A stretch of 64,000 nucleotides of DNA, taken from Paenibacillus sp. JJ-100. Its GTDB lineage: Bacteria; Bacillota; Bacilli; Paenibacillales; Paenibacillaceae. The position numbers were made by a program, and so were the translations under genes. Below are positions 8,821 to 18,204 of this stretch, one piece after another. The stretch spans positions 1 to 64,000 of the forward strand of contig NZ_CAOJCM010000006.1 in NCBI RefSeq assembly GCF_948329825.1, read 5' to 3'. Position 1 is the first letter of the stretch; each line of letters opens with the position of its first letter. Below the pieces are notes generated by a model. That model was given only the letters and a program-made list of their open reading frames with translations, did not search any database and was not told the origin of the DNA.

Positions 8821-10460
8821 TCAAACTGAACGTATGGGGCGGTGCGGGCGAGCATGGACGTTCCGCCTATTTGCTCAGCGGGAGCCGTTACCGACTGCTG
8901 CTGGATTGTGGTGTGAAAAAAGAAGGAAGCGGCGAATATCCGCTCATAGAACCGGCGGTTGTGCCACAACTGAATGCGGTGCTGTTATCCCATGCCCATG
9001 AGGATCACTCTGTTGCCATTCCGTTGCTCTACAAGCTAGGGTACACGGGCGAAGTATGGACAACACGCGAGACAAAAGAGCAGCTGACAACGTATTTTCG
9101 AGCGTGGCGACGTAATATGGAACATGCGGGACACGCCTTGCCCTATGATAAATCCGATGAGCAGCGTATTCGCTATCGATTTTTGGAGGATGAGACTGAA
9201 CGTGAGTGCTGGTTTGAATTGTTACCTGGTGTGTCGGTGATCTGGGGGCGCAGTGGACATTTGGCTGGATCTGTCTGGTTTGGACTGGAGATGCAAGGCA
9301 GGCGAATACTGTACTCGGGCGATTACACATCGGAGTCGATGTTGCTGCAAGTGGACGATGTGGCTGACGGTTTCAGGAAAGCGGACCTGGAGCTTCAGAG
9401 TAGAACGTGGACAAAGCCACATTCAGTCTCGATAGGAGGAATTCAAGGTCTGTCAGGCAGGAATCATGTGACGTACAAAAGAATGACTAGGCAGCTTGAA
9501 TATGTTAAAGCTCATGCTCTCGGGGCTACAGGTGCTGAAGGAGCAACGATCGGTTCTTCTGCTTCTCTGGAATGGGAGCCGGAACCCCGTAGACATTCTC
9601 CCGTGCCTACAGATAAGCATTCCTCTGCAGACTACAGCTACAGGGATGAACGAACTAGCGAAAACATGGTTACCACGTCTCTACCTACAGTTCAACTTGA
9701 TCTTGCTATTATAGATGCTGCGTATGGCACAGACCGGGATACACAGGTAGATAAATTACGGCAGATTGAACAGGTGATCTCCAGAACGCTTGGATGTGGG
9801 GGCAAGGTGCTTCTCCCAATGCCAGCGGTAGGCCGAGGGCAGGAATTGATTCTGTGGGCACAGCAGCGCTTTCCTGATGTGCCATTGATTGTAGAAGAGA
9901 AGCTTGTAGAAGGTATGCAGCAATTGCAGGGAGCATCAGGCTGGCTTAGAGAACAGACGGAACAAATGCCTGGCAGCAGCCGGTCTATACACAGAATTTC
10001 AGGGTTTCTACATGGGACGGACTGGGATAGAGTCGGTACGGAAGAGGAGCGTTTGAGATTGCTTGCGAAGTATGGAGCTTCACTTTGGTTTATCCCAGAT
10101 GGCATGATGCAATCTGCTTTGGCACGCTGGTATTATGGAGAGTGGGCATCTGATGCAAACAATCTGGTTCTGCTCACTGGACATGCGGCTGGTGGTACAT
10201 TTGCTCATCAACTGCTCGAAATGCCAGATCGATACGGCATATGCAGGGTGGAGAAGGTTCGTTACAAGGTACATCAAGGTTGGCATGACGTTGAGCTGAT
10301 GTTAAAGCGGGTATCTGCCCGGCACAACGTACTTGTGCATACCGATTATGCCGAGACAGAACGACTGCGGCAAGGGCTGCTTAGGGAGCATCTTCAACCA
10401 GAATCAGAGATTGATCTAGAGATTGATATGTTGTCTCCTGGAGATGAATTAATCTTTTGA
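8817..10460 (+). CDS. Metallo-beta-lactamase/beta-CASP hydrolase
   Basis: About 547 residues if started at ATG 8817, which overlaps the permease stop as ATGA; a GTG at 8805 would add four residues. Metal-binding motifs are clear: SHAHEDH, GRSGHLAGS, LYSGDYTSE. The beta-CASP part follows with DLAIIDAAYGTD, then GHAAGG and a final HTDYAETERLRQG. This is the arrangement of RNase J/CPSF-type nucleases, which act on RNA or DNA ends. Between the two parts lies an unusual stretch of about 100 residues, polar and repeat-poor. A nuclease-like enzyme as the last gene of a nutrient importer operon is unexpected; its substrate is unknown. Confidence 0.85.
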   Translation: MIKLNVWGGAGEHGRSAYLLSGSRYRLLLDCGVKKEGSGEYPLIEPAVVPQLNAVLLSHAHEDHSVAIPLLYKLGYTGEVWTTRETKEQLTTYFRAWRRNMEHAGHALPYDKSDEQRIRYRFLEDETERECWFELLPGVSVIWGRSGHLAGSVWFGLEMQGRRILYSGDYTSESMLLQVDDVADGFRKADLELQSRTWTKPHSVSIGGIQGLSGRNHVTYKRMTRQLEYVKAHALGATGAEGATIGSSASLEWEPEPRRHSPVPTDKHSSADYSYRDERTSENMVTTSLPTVQLDLAIIDAAYGTDRDTQVDKLRQIEQVISRTLGCGGKVLLPMPAVGRGQELILWAQQRFPDVPLIVEEKLVEGMQQLQGASGWLREQTEQMPGSSRSIHRISGFLHGTDWDRVGTEEERLRLLAKYGASLWFIPDGMMQSALARWYYGEWASDANNLVLLTGHAAGGTFAHQLLEMPDRYGICRVEKVRYKVHQGWHDVELMLKRVSARHNVLVHTDYAETERLRQGLLREHLQPESEIDLEIDMLSPGDELIF

Positions 10461-10503
10461 AGAATAGCTGAGTACCGAACAGGAAAACGTCATCTATAAA
10501 TAC

Positions 10504-10539
10504 AAAAAAAGCGTCTATCAAGAGATAGACGCTTTTTTG
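10504..10539. terminator. Bidirectional terminator
   Basis: AAAAAAGCGTCTATC, a short loop and the complementary arm ending in TTTTTT lie between the convergent beta-CASP and serine hydrolase genes. The A and T flanks let it work on both strands. Confidence 0.9.
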
Positions 10540-10661
10540 TATGACCGGTAAAAGGCTTATGATTAGATACTCTTTTGAAGTATCGGTTGAAGTATAAAAT
10601 AAGGATCACATCCCACGGATATATATACTTTCAGATGAAAATAGGGATGTGCCAGTGATTC

Positions 10662-12062
10662 TTATAATTTCAATGCTTTAGCTGTCCTGTTCTCAATCTC
10701 ATTCAAAAGTGAGGTCATGTCCATGCCCGCATGATTCCCGAGTAAAATAATCGTCACATCGTCGGATAGATTCCGTGAAAACGCGGTAGAGAACCCTCCA
10801 CCACTACCATTGTGGAAGACCGTTTGTTTAGATCCTTTTTCTTTAAGAATCCAGGCATAACCGTAATTCTTATCGGAGTAAGGCGTATACATGGTTTCAA
10901 TCGTTTCTGGACTAAGAATCTGATCCGTGTATAGTGCCCGATCCCATTTGAGCAGATCATCCACGGTAGAATAGATCGTTCCTGAACCAGATTGTGAAAC
11001 ATAGTATGGTGCAGGTTCCCACTGTTCGTCTTCCAGAACAAAGCCGCTGTTCGTATGCACCTCGCGGGATGCTTCTCCCGAATTCTTCATGCCGAGTGGA
11101 CCCCAAATGGTTTCTTGTATATATTCCGCGTAGCTCATGCCGGATACTTGCTCGACAACGTATGCGAGTAAAACGTAACCGCTGTTGCTGTATAAGTATT
11201 CACTGCCAGGCTCAAACTTCAACGTTTTGTGACGTATCTCCTCTACAGTCTCTTCAAGGGTAACGCCTTCTCCACGACCGAAGGCGGAAGGCAGCCCCGA
11301 AGTTTGGGACAGTAACATATGCAGTGTAATTTGATCTCCCTTCGGGATACCCGAAATGTATTTAGAGATAGGATCTTGAACGTCCAGTTTGCCTGCTTCC
11401 GCTAAACTCAGGATGGAAGCTGCCGTGAATGATTTGCTTAAGGACGCAATGCGGGTCTTCTGATCGGGACGATTCAGTGTATGTTGATCTGCAAGACCGT
11501 ACCCCTGCCTCAATAGTACTTCACCGTCACGAGCAATAAGAGCCATTCCAGGATAATTGATTTCACGCAAATAGGTATCTACGCTGGTTACTTCAGGGTG
11601 CAGCAAGCTGACCTGATCGGTGATGATACCCACTTTCATCTGACCTGTAGTTGTTCGCGTGACCTTGATATCTGCTTTGAGCGCACTCGCCATAGCACGA
11701 ACAGGGATCATTAGTGATCCGTTAACATTGCGAGATTCCACTTTAGTAGATAGAGACACTTGGTTTACTTTGATGAAGTTACTGCCAGCTTGATGAACCA
11801 GCTTATCTCTCCCAACAATGATAGTGGCTGTCTTAGTACGTGCATCCCATTTCAAGTCCCCTTTGAGAGATTGAACGACATCCCTTAAAGGAACAAACGT
11901 TGTTCCTTTATAAATTAGCGGAGCGTTTTTCCAGGATTGCTGCTCTCCGTTGACTTCAATGTGGACGTTATGCGTACTCTGCGTAGCAGAAGCGGTTAGG
12001 TTGCCCGCCTGTCCGAGTATTGGTCCTGCACATAAAATGAGTGCTAGAAAGATACGAAGCAT
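10662..12062 (-). CDS. Secreted beta-lactamase/PBP-like serine hydrolase with stalk domain
   Basis: A 466-residue exported protein. A signal peptide (residues 1-25) is followed by a copper-amine-oxidase N-terminal-like domain (about 30-145; VNGEQQSWKNAPLIYKGTTF, VPLRDVVQSL, MIPVRAMASALKA), a common Paenibacillus surface module. The catalytic domain of the serine beta-lactamase/PBP4* family comes next, with SLSK as the active serine-lysine pair, YSNSGY as the second motif and HNGSGGG as the third. It probably hydrolyses peptides or esters near the cell wall. True antibiotic hydrolysis is less likely given the family. It is monocistronic and convergent with the beta-CASP gene. Confidence 0.88.
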   Translation of the reverse strand: MLRIFLALILCAGPILGQAGNLTASATQSTHNVHIEVNGEQQSWKNAPLIYKGTTFVPLRDVVQSLKGDLKWDARTKTATIIVGRDKLVHQAGSNFIKVNQVSLSTKVESRNVNGSLMIPVRAMASALKADIKVTRTTTGQMKVGIITDQVSLLHPEVTSVDTYLREINYPGMALIARDGEVLLRQGYGLADQHTLNRPDQKTRIASLSKSFTAASILSLAEAGKLDVQDPISKYISGIPKGDQITLHMLLSQTSGLPSAFGRGEGVTLEETVEEIRHKTLKFEPGSEYLYSNSGYVLLAYVVEQVSGMSYAEYIQETIWGPLGMKNSGEASREVHTNSGFVLEDEQWEPAPYYVSQSGSGTIYSTVDDLLKWDRALYTDQILSPETIETMYTPYSDKNYGYAWILKEKGSKQTVFHNGSGGGFSTAFSRNLSDDVTIILLGNHAGMDMTSLLNEIENRTAKALKL

Positions 12063-12252
12063 GGATGAACGAATAGTAGACTTGGATTGCTGCGTGTGAA
12101 GCTTGTGTAAAATGTAAATCCTCTCCCCCCAAATGTTTCATAAAAAACCAACATATTAGCATTGTAATCGATCTCAACTAGAGGGTCAAAACGGAGTGAC
12201 TTCAAGTAAACAGGTCAAGATATTAAAATTATGATTATTTAGTATGGATACG

Positions 12253-12280
12253 TAATGATTTGAGATAAATTTTCCGATAT
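12253..12280 (+). promoter_or_regulatory. Sigma-D-like (motility) promoter
   Basis: TCCGATAT at 12273-12280 matches seven of eight bases of the sigma-D -10 element GCCGATAT. TAAT lies 16 bases upstream at 12253-12256, near the TAAA -35 element. It sits 33 bases before a chemoreceptor gene, the kind of gene sigma-D controls. Confidence 0.6.
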
Positions 12281-12312
12281 AGAAACTTGAACATAATGAT
12301 GGGGGATAGACA

Positions 12313-14322
12313 ATGAGAAACAGGTTTCAGATTCAAACCAGTCATACAATGAAGAAAAGACTTCAGAACTGGTTCACTTTGACAGTGAAAAAACGTTTGA
12401 TTGCCGCACTGCTTTTATTTTTGATTGTACCCAGTCTTAGTGTAGGCTGGTTGGCTTACCTGAAGGCAGCAGATCAGGTTAAACTGGAGATCATTCGTTC
12501 TGCACAGGCCAAAACGGAAATGCTCAGTCTGCAGATCGATCAGATGCTTAATATGGAGAAAGATAACGTTGCACAGATAGCATCAGGCATGACCTCAGAG
12601 GAGGTCATTAACATATCTCCTGCAATTCAGGCACAGATGGACCGGATGTCGAAAAGCCATAAGGAGCTGGGAGTACTCACTGCCGGAGCAGAGGATGGAA
12701 GTTGGATGAAATCTCCTGAGGCTGGAGACCAGATCTATGATCCTCGTGATCGGTCATGGTATAAAATGGCGATGTCCCAATCTGAGCCAATCATCTCGGA
12801 TACATTCCGGTCTACAACGACAGGGGAATGGGTGGTGACAGTAGCAGCCAAACTGGCGGATGGACAAGGTGCCTTTGGCGCCAATGTCAATTTGACTCAT
12901 TTAAAAGAAACCGTTGAACAGATACATATTGGCAAAGAAGGAAAACTGTATATGTTGGATAATGGGGGAAAATTCCTTTTCCATTACAACATCGAATCTG
13001 GTACACAGTCAGATCAAAGTTATATTAATGAGATGTATAAGAAGGATCGGGGAACCGTAGCGTACACATACGATGGTCAGCCGATGGAGGCTGTATTCTA
13101 TACGAATGAAGCAACGGGCTGGAAAATTGTCGGTGAGATGATTCCTTCCGAAGCAAATGAGGCTGTCGAACCGATTATGATCCGTACAATCACCCTTGTA
13201 GGGTCGGCAGTGATTGTAGGTATTGTGCTGTTAGTCTTCATTATCCGCGGCATTCACCGTCCATTGCAGCAACTGACAAAGGCGGCAGCGCAGGTAAGTG
13301 CTGGGGATCTGACAGTTAGGGTAGGGCTACAGCGTAAGGATGAGTTTGGACAGCTGGGAGACAGCTTTGATACGATGACCACTTCATTGCGTAAAGTATT
13401 GGGGGAGGTGCATGATACCTCTAGCCAGCTCGCAGCATCTTCCGAGGAGTTGATGGCAAGCTCCGAACAGACTTCCAAAGCCACAGAGCAGGTAGCTGAG
13501 TTGATGCAGGATGCAGCTTCAGGAACAACGATGCAGAATGAAAGTCTTGCCGCTACGGAGCAGCTTGTCGGCGAGATGTCACTGGGTGTTAAAGAGATCT
13601 CTTCAAGAGTGGAACATACCGAGAAGATTGCCATGGAAGCTTCCACGAAATCAGAAGCTGGTCTGGTCACCGTTCAGGAGGCCGTATCCCATATTCAAAA
13701 GGTAAATGATGAGAGTGAAGCAATGAAGGCAGTAATCGATGAACTGCGAGCGAAAAATGATGAAATACTGGAGATCGTGGCAGAGATTACAGTCATCGCC
13801 AAGCAGACGAACATCCTGGCACTGAATGCTTCTATCGAAGCTTCGAGGGCAGGACAGCATGGACGTGGATTCGCTGTAGTTGCCAATGAAGTGAAGATGC
13901 TTGCCAACAGTTCAGGTGCTTCAGCGGAGCGAATCAATGAACTTATGCGAGAGATGCATGAGAAGACGGAAGCGGTCCAGTCTACCTTTGCACGTACAGG
14001 GGAAGGCATGGTTACAAGTTCACAAATGATCTCGGAGGCCGGTGAAGCCTTCCAGATGATCCGAGATGCGGTACAGACAGTAGCGGCACAAGCAGAGGAG
14101 GCAGCTGCGGCCTCCCGCCAAATCGATCAGGGAATGGGACATGTAAACAAAGCCGTAAACGATACAATGGTTCTGTCCAATCAGATTGCCGCAGGAACCG
14201 AGGACGGTTCGGCAGCTGCTCAGGAGCAGCTTGCTACAATGGAAGAGGTTGCGGCATCTTCAGCAGCCTTGTCAAAGATGGCTGAGGATCTGCAAAGTAT
14301 CATTGAACGTTTTAAACTATAA
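12313..14322 (+). CDS. Methyl-accepting chemotaxis protein
   Basis: A 669-residue receptor. The first membrane helix (about residues 30-50) follows a basic cytoplasmic start, and an extracellular dCache-type sensor (about 55-290) contains [12 protein letters not shown] and [11 protein letters not shown], typical of amino-acid or organic-acid sensing Cache domains. A second membrane helix (about 293-315) leads to a HAMP domain and a signalling coiled coil with the conserved hairpin [27 protein letters not shown] precedes ATG 12313. It should form arrays with CheA/CheW and steer flagellar movement. The ligand is not predictable here. Confidence 0.95.
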   Translation: MRNRFQIQTSHTMKKRLQNWFTLTVKKRLIAALLLFLIVPSLSVGWLAYLKAADQVKLEIIRSAQAKTEMLSLQIDQMLNMEKDNVAQIASGMTSEEVINISPAIQAQMDRMSKSHKELGVLTAGAEDGSWMKSPEAGDQIYDPRDRSWYKMAMSQSEPIISDTFRSTTTGEWVVTVAAKLADGQGAFGANVNLTHLKETVEQIHIGKEGKLYMLDNGGKFLFHYNIESGTQSDQSYINEMYKKDRGTVAYTYDGQPMEAVFYTNEATGWKIVGEMIPSEANEAVEPIMIRTITLVGSAVIVGIVLLVFIIRGIHRPLQQLTKAAAQVSAGDLTVRVGLQRKDEFGQLGDSFDTMTTSLRKVLGEVHDTSSQLAASSEELMASSEQTSKATEQVAELMQDAASGTTMQNESLAATEQLVGEMSLGVKEISSRVEHTEKIAMEASTKSEAGLVTVQEAVSHIQKVNDESEAMKAVIDELRAKNDEILEIVAEITVIAKQTNILALNASIEASRAGQHGRGFAVVANEVKMLANSSGASAERINELMREMHEKTEAVQSTFARTGEGMVTSSQMISEAGEAFQMIRDAVQTVAAQAEEAAAASRQIDQGMGHVNKAVNDTMVLSNQIAAGTEDGSAAAQEQLATMEEVAASSAALSKMAEDLQSIIERFKL

Positions 14323-14342
14323 TTATTGAATTGTTGAGATGA

Positions 14343-14376
14343 AGACTGTCGGGTAATTAACCCGCAGTCTTTTTCT
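14343..14376 (+). terminator. Terminator of chemoreceptor gene
   Basis: AGACTG-t-CGGG and CCCGCAGTCT pair around a short AT loop, followed by TTTTTC. Confidence 0.85.
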
Positions 14377-14446
14377 TTTTGTCTTCTACAGGTTCTTTTT
14401 CTATTTATCTCTTTTTGTTTATTTCCGTTCTTTCATATCCGTGTGT

Positions 14447-14475
14447 TTGACAAATAATAAACAAAATAATATTAT
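14447..14475 (+). promoter_or_regulatory. Sigma-A promoter of the zinc-finger/DUF2087 gene
   Basis: TTGACA (14447-14452), a 17-base spacer and TATTAT (14470-14475) form a near-ideal vegetative promoter. It implies a 5' leader of about 140 bases before ATG 14620. Confidence 0.75.
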
Positions 14476-14619
14476 GTCTATAAATAAACAAACAAAAAAA
14501 TGATGAAAAATGAAATTGAATAACGATGTAAGCTTGCGGATTCATAAAAAGATAAGTGTTAACTTCAATACAGAACAAGACGGAGAAAGTGTACTGAATA
14601 GAAGAGAGGAAGACGACTC

Positions 14620-15897
14620 ATGAAGGCATCGGAATCAAGACTGCAAACCGCTTCTCTGGACGAGATTAAACGCGGCTATGTGGAGGAAGAGTTATCGTAC
14701 TCGTGCATCTGCTGTGGTTATACAACAGAAGCGGGAATTATATATCCCGAAGAGGGGGTGCTCTATGATGCGGCTCGTTACATGCGTGTTCATATTGAAA
14801 AGGCACATGGCTCCGTATTCGAGTACCTGCTAGAACTGGATAAAAGTGTGACGGGTCTGTCCGATGTACAGCGAGGTTTGCTGGCACAGTTCTATGAAGG
14901 GAAGAAGGATGCCGAAGTGCAGAAAGCACTGGGCATTGGTAGTGCATCGACGATTCGTAATCATCGGTTTGTTTTGAAGGAAAAAGAAAGGCAGGCCAAG
15001 ATTTTCCTCGCATTGATGGAGCTATTGAAAACGAAGGATCTTCATGCTCCGGCAGCATGGGTGTCGCCGATTATGAAACAAGGACATACGATCGATCAGC
15101 ATTCATTCGACATATCCGAAGAGGAACGGGATCATGTGTTGCGCAAATATTTTCCGGAAGGCCCAACAGGCCCTATGACCACGTTCCGTATGCAGCAAAA
15201 GCATAAATATATCGTACTCACGGAGATCGCTAAACAATTCGAACCGCAACGTCACTATACCGAAAAACAGGTGAACGCAATTCTGAAGAACATACATGAT
15301 GACTATGTGGAAATGCGGAGGTATCTGGTGGATTACGGTCTGTTGGAGCGGAAAGAGGATGGTAGTGCATATTGGCTGGGGAGCAGTTCTTCAGAGGGAA
15401 AAGACCTCAGCAGAGGGCAGAAGGAGCAATCGTCGGAAGAATCCATACGAGCATCTTCAGGAGAATGGAGTACAGATCCAGGCACAGAGCCCCATTCTTC
15501 AGTAAAGAGTTCAGGTAAAGGGGAGAAGCAGATGAATCGGCGTAAAGAGTTACAGGAGCAAGCTAAAGAAGTTAAGATTGAAGCCGGAGTGTACCAGATC
15601 CGGAATGAGCGTAACGGTAAAGTGTTTATCGACAGCACATTGAATTTGAAGACCATTAATGGCCAGCAATTTATGTTGCAGATGGGAAGTCACTTAAATC
15701 GCCGTTTGCAGGCTGAATGGAACGAATACGGTGAGAATGCCTTCGTCATTGAGGTGTTGGAAGTGTTGAAAAAGGATGATAATCCCTTCGCAGACCCGAA
15801 GGACGCACTGGCCAAATGTCTCAATCGCTGGTTCGATAAGCTGGAGCCATACGGAGATCGAGGCTACCACAGAGAACCGAAGTCATCCGAACAATAG
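14620..15897 (+). CDS. Multidomain DUF2087 protein with zinc finger and degenerate GIY-YIG domain
   Basis: A 425-residue protein with several modules. Residues 29-63 have C-x2-C-x25-H-x4-H, a zinc-finger-like pattern. Residues about 78-130 look like a LuxR-type helix-turn-helix (LSDVQRGLLAQFYEGKKDAE...STIRNH). About 175-255 is a DUF2087 domain (LRKYFPEGPTG...YTEKQVNAIL...YLVDYGLLER). After a serine-rich linker, residues about 320-400 resemble GIY-YIG nucleases (AGVYQIRNERNGKVFI), but YIG reads FID and the catalytic arginine and glutamate positions appear lost, so nuclease activity is doubtful. It has its own promoter and terminator. It may be a DNA-binding regulator. Confidence 0.85.
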   Translation: MKASESRLQTASLDEIKRGYVEEELSYSCICCGYTTEAGIIYPEEGVLYDAARYMRVHIEKAHGSVFEYLLELDKSVTGLSDVQRGLLAQFYEGKKDAEVQKALGIGSASTIRNHRFVLKEKERQAKIFLALMELLKTKDLHAPAAWVSPIMKQGHTIDQHSFDISEEERDHVLRKYFPEGPTGPMTTFRMQQKHKYIVLTEIAKQFEPQRHYTEKQVNAILKNIHDDYVEMRRYLVDYGLLERKEDGSAYWLGSSSSEGKDLSRGQKEQSSEESIRASSGEWSTDPGTEPHSSVKSSGKGEKQMNRRKELQEQAKEVKIEAGVYQIRNERNGKVFIDSTLNLKTINGQQFMLQMGSHLNRRLQAEWNEYGENAFVIEVLEVLKKDDNPFADPKDALAKCLNRWFDKLEPYGDRGYHREPKSSEQ

Positions 15898-15995
15898 TTG
15901 ATCCCTGTATCCGAAGTGAACAACTGAGAATGCAGTGTATAAATAAGACATGATCCATTAGATGCTATCCAAATAATAGTCATTGCCCCAACGAG

Positions 15996-16037
15996 AAAGT
16001 CCCGTTGCCAAGGAAACCGGCAACGGGACTTTTTTCT
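15996..16037 (+). terminator. Terminator
   Basis: AGTCCCGTTGCC and its perfect complement surround a nine-base loop, followed by TTTTTTCTCTT. Confidence 0.92.
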
Positions 16038-16258
16038 CTTTGGATAAACCTCCCTTGAAAGATTGATGTTGTGAGGCTGTTAAAGTTTAAATTGATCTAT
16101 GTTCCTCTCCCGAACTGACATGAAATGTGGTATATTTCTATGTTAATGCGCGAACCGTTCCACGTTCAATGATTGGATTGTTTATCTAACACAGCAGGAT
16201 ATGTATCTCTTATATATCGGCTGGCATTATTTAAAATTAGAGAGGAGTTGTACCTGAT

Positions 16259-16999
16259 TTGAGTCAAAATATCTTACAATCAACCGCATCTGAAAAGGGT
16301 ATGCTCCAAGATGATGCGACTTTTATGCAAGGAGTTCGTGATTGTGTACCTACACTGCTCGGATATTTAAGTATTGGCTTTGCGGCAGGGGTTATCGAGA
16401 TGACTGCCGGTTTGAGTTATGCCGAGATCGCATTACTAAGTCTTATTCTGTATGCAGGTTCTGCTCAGTTTATTGCAGCAGGTATGCTGGCTTCCAATGG
16501 CTCAGCATTAGCAATCATATTTACGATATTCTTTTTGAATCTCCGTCATCTGCTTCTCAGTGCAGCGGTATCTCCTTATTTCAGACATCTGACACCGCTA
16601 AAAAATATGTGGATCGGCTCACTGCTTACGGATGAGTCATTCGGCGTAGCAATGACCCGTGCCATCGACAGAAAAACACTTAGTGAACGCTGGATGCACG
16701 GGCTGAATATTACAGCGTATTTGAACTGGTTTGTCGCTAATATGGCAGGAGCCTACTTTGGGCGATGGATCACGGACCCTGACCGGCTTGGTCTTGATTA
16801 TGCATTGCCAGCTATGTTTATTGGTCTGATCGTGCTTCAACTGGTACACCGCAAAAGCAGAAAAATACATATTAATGTAGCGATCATTGCCGTAGTGTGT
16901 GTCATTTTAGCAAGCATGGCTTCACTGGGCAGTCTGAGTATTATCATAGCAGCGGTTGTTGCGGCAACGATGGGAGTGTTGATGGAACGATGGAAGTAA
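16259..16999 (+). CDS. azlC: AzlC, branched-chain amino acid exporter subunit
   Basis: A 246-residue integral membrane protein from TTG 16259, with GAGGAG 11 bases upstream. Family motifs include RDCVPTLLGYLSIGFAAGV near the start, LILYAGSAQF, FFLNLRHLLLSAAVSPYF and LTDESFGVA. AzlC with its small partner AzlD exports branched-chain amino acids or related analogues across the cytoplasmic membrane. The partner gene overlaps its 3' end by ten bases. No regulator is adjacent, unlike the Bacillus subtilis azlBCD operon, where an Lrp-like protein leads. Confidence 0.95.
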   Translation: MSQNILQSTASEKGMLQDDATFMQGVRDCVPTLLGYLSIGFAAGVIEMTAGLSYAEIALLSLILYAGSAQFIAAGMLASNGSALAIIFTIFFLNLRHLLLSAAVSPYFRHLTPLKNMWIGSLLTDESFGVAMTRAIDRKTLSERWMHGLNITAYLNWFVANMAGAYFGRWITDPDRLGLDYALPAMFIGLIVLQLVHRKSRKIHINVAIIAVVCVILASMASLGSLSIIIAAVVAATMGVLMERWK

Positions 17000-17319
17000 G
17001 ATGGGATGTGTTTTGGATCATTATGGGCTGTGCGCTGTTAACATTTATCCCACGGGTGTTGCCGCTCATGCTCTTCAGTAAAATACAGATTCCAGTGTGG
17101 CTTATGCGCTGGCTTGAGTATGTGCCAGTCGCCGTGATGGCTTCCCTGATCGGTCAAGAGTTGTTTATGTCGGGTAATCAGTTCGTGCCTATTACGGAAA
17201 ATGCTGCGCTGTGGGCAGCACTGCCAACAGTAGCTATTGCCATCTGGACACGCAGTCTGCTGGGCACAGTGCTGGTGGGTATCGTATCGATGATGATATT
17301 ACGTTACCTCATAGGATAG
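16990..17319 (+). CDS. azlD: AzlD, small subunit of branched-chain amino acid exporter
   Basis: A 109-residue membrane protein with about four helices, starting at ATG 16990 inside the last codons of azlC. The motif TFIPRVLPLMLFSK and the ending TRSLLGTVLVGIVSMMILRY are characteristic of AzlD. The overlap implies coupled translation and a fixed partnership with AzlC. A longer frame extends upstream into azlC but lacks a sensible start. Confidence 0.93.
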   Translation: MEVRWDVFWIIMGCALLTFIPRVLPLMLFSKIQIPVWLMRWLEYVPVAVMASLIGQELFMSGNQFVPITENAALWAALPTVAIAIWTRSLLGTVLVGIVSMMILRYLIG

Positions 17320-17465
17320 AGGGAGATATAAGTTCCTTGAAAACGCTATTTTCTAATGAGCGAAAAAGGGATAAGATGGAAACGGTGACAGTGTGTAGTT
17401 TACTTTAGAAATAGATGATACAGGATTAAGTAGTATACTCTGATCAAAAAGGAGCGATATCTCAG

Positions 17466-18122
17466 ATGAAACCAAGTCCATCCACGATCTTGTTTCAAGG
17501 GGATTCCATTACAGACGGGGGGAGATCACGCGATGAGGATTTGAATCATGTCCTCGGCCATGGTTATGCGTATCTGATCTCTAGCAGGCTGGGTCTGGAG
17601 CTGGCAAGCAAATCAAAAAAGTTCTATAACCGAGGCATCAGCGGAAACCGGGCATCGGATCTGTATGCACGTTGGAATGAAGATGCTTTTAGTTTGCAAC
17701 CAGACCTGATCAGTATTCTGATTGGGGTTAACGATGTCTGGCGTTCCATGAACAGCGAGCCTAGAGGGTATACCGATCGTTTTGCCCGTGCATATCGTCA
17801 TTTGCTAGAGGAAACGCGGGAAGTACTGCCGGATACTGGTCTCGTTCTGATTGAACCGTTTATTCTGAAGACTGGGGCAACGTTGGAGAAATGGGAAGCT
17901 TGGGAAAAACGTATGACAGAGTACCAACATCAAGTTCGTGAGATGGCGGAGCACTTCGGAGCAGTGTGGGTGCCGATGCAGAACACGTTCAATGCAGCTC
18001 TGGAGCAGGCTGATGCTGCCTACTGGTTGTGGGATGGCGTGCATCCAACCGCAGCAGGTCATGAATTAATTGCTCGTCAGTGGCTGTCTGTTGTGCAGCA
18101 ATCCCCATTAGCTATTGAATAA
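17466..18122 (+). CDS. SGNH/GDSL-family esterase
   Basis: A 218-residue hydrolase with all SGNH blocks: FQGDSITDGG (nucleophile serine), NRGISGNRASDL (block II glycine), IGVNDVW (block III asparagine) and WDGVHPTAAGH (catalytic Asp and His). There is no signal peptide, so it acts inside the cell, probably deacetylating carbohydrate fragments. AAGGAG lies about 12 bases before ATG 17466. It heads a run of genes for acidic polysaccharide breakdown, which suggests removal of acetyl groups from imported oligosaccharides. Confidence 0.92.
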   Translation: MKPSPSTILFQGDSITDGGRSRDEDLNHVLGHGYAYLISSRLGLELASKSKKFYNRGISGNRASDLYARWNEDAFSLQPDLISILIGVNDVWRSMNSEPRGYTDRFARAYRHLLEETREVLPDTGLVLIEPFILKTGATLEKWEAWEKRMTEYQHQVREMAEHFGAVWVPMQNTFNAALEQADAAYWLWDGVHPTAAGHELIARQWLSVVQQSPLAIE

Positions 18123-18204
18123 CGGTAAGGCAGGAAGTCGGATTTCCATCGTTGACTATGCAGTGCTTTTTTATGATTAGCGTACTACATTCCTTCGGTG
18201 AAGC

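Noticed and set aside
10662-12062. Calling the serine hydrolase an antibiotic-resistance beta-lactamase
   Set aside because: The SxxK, YxN and HxG motifs are shared by PBP4*-type peptidases and esterases, and the fused stalk domain favours a wall-associated role.
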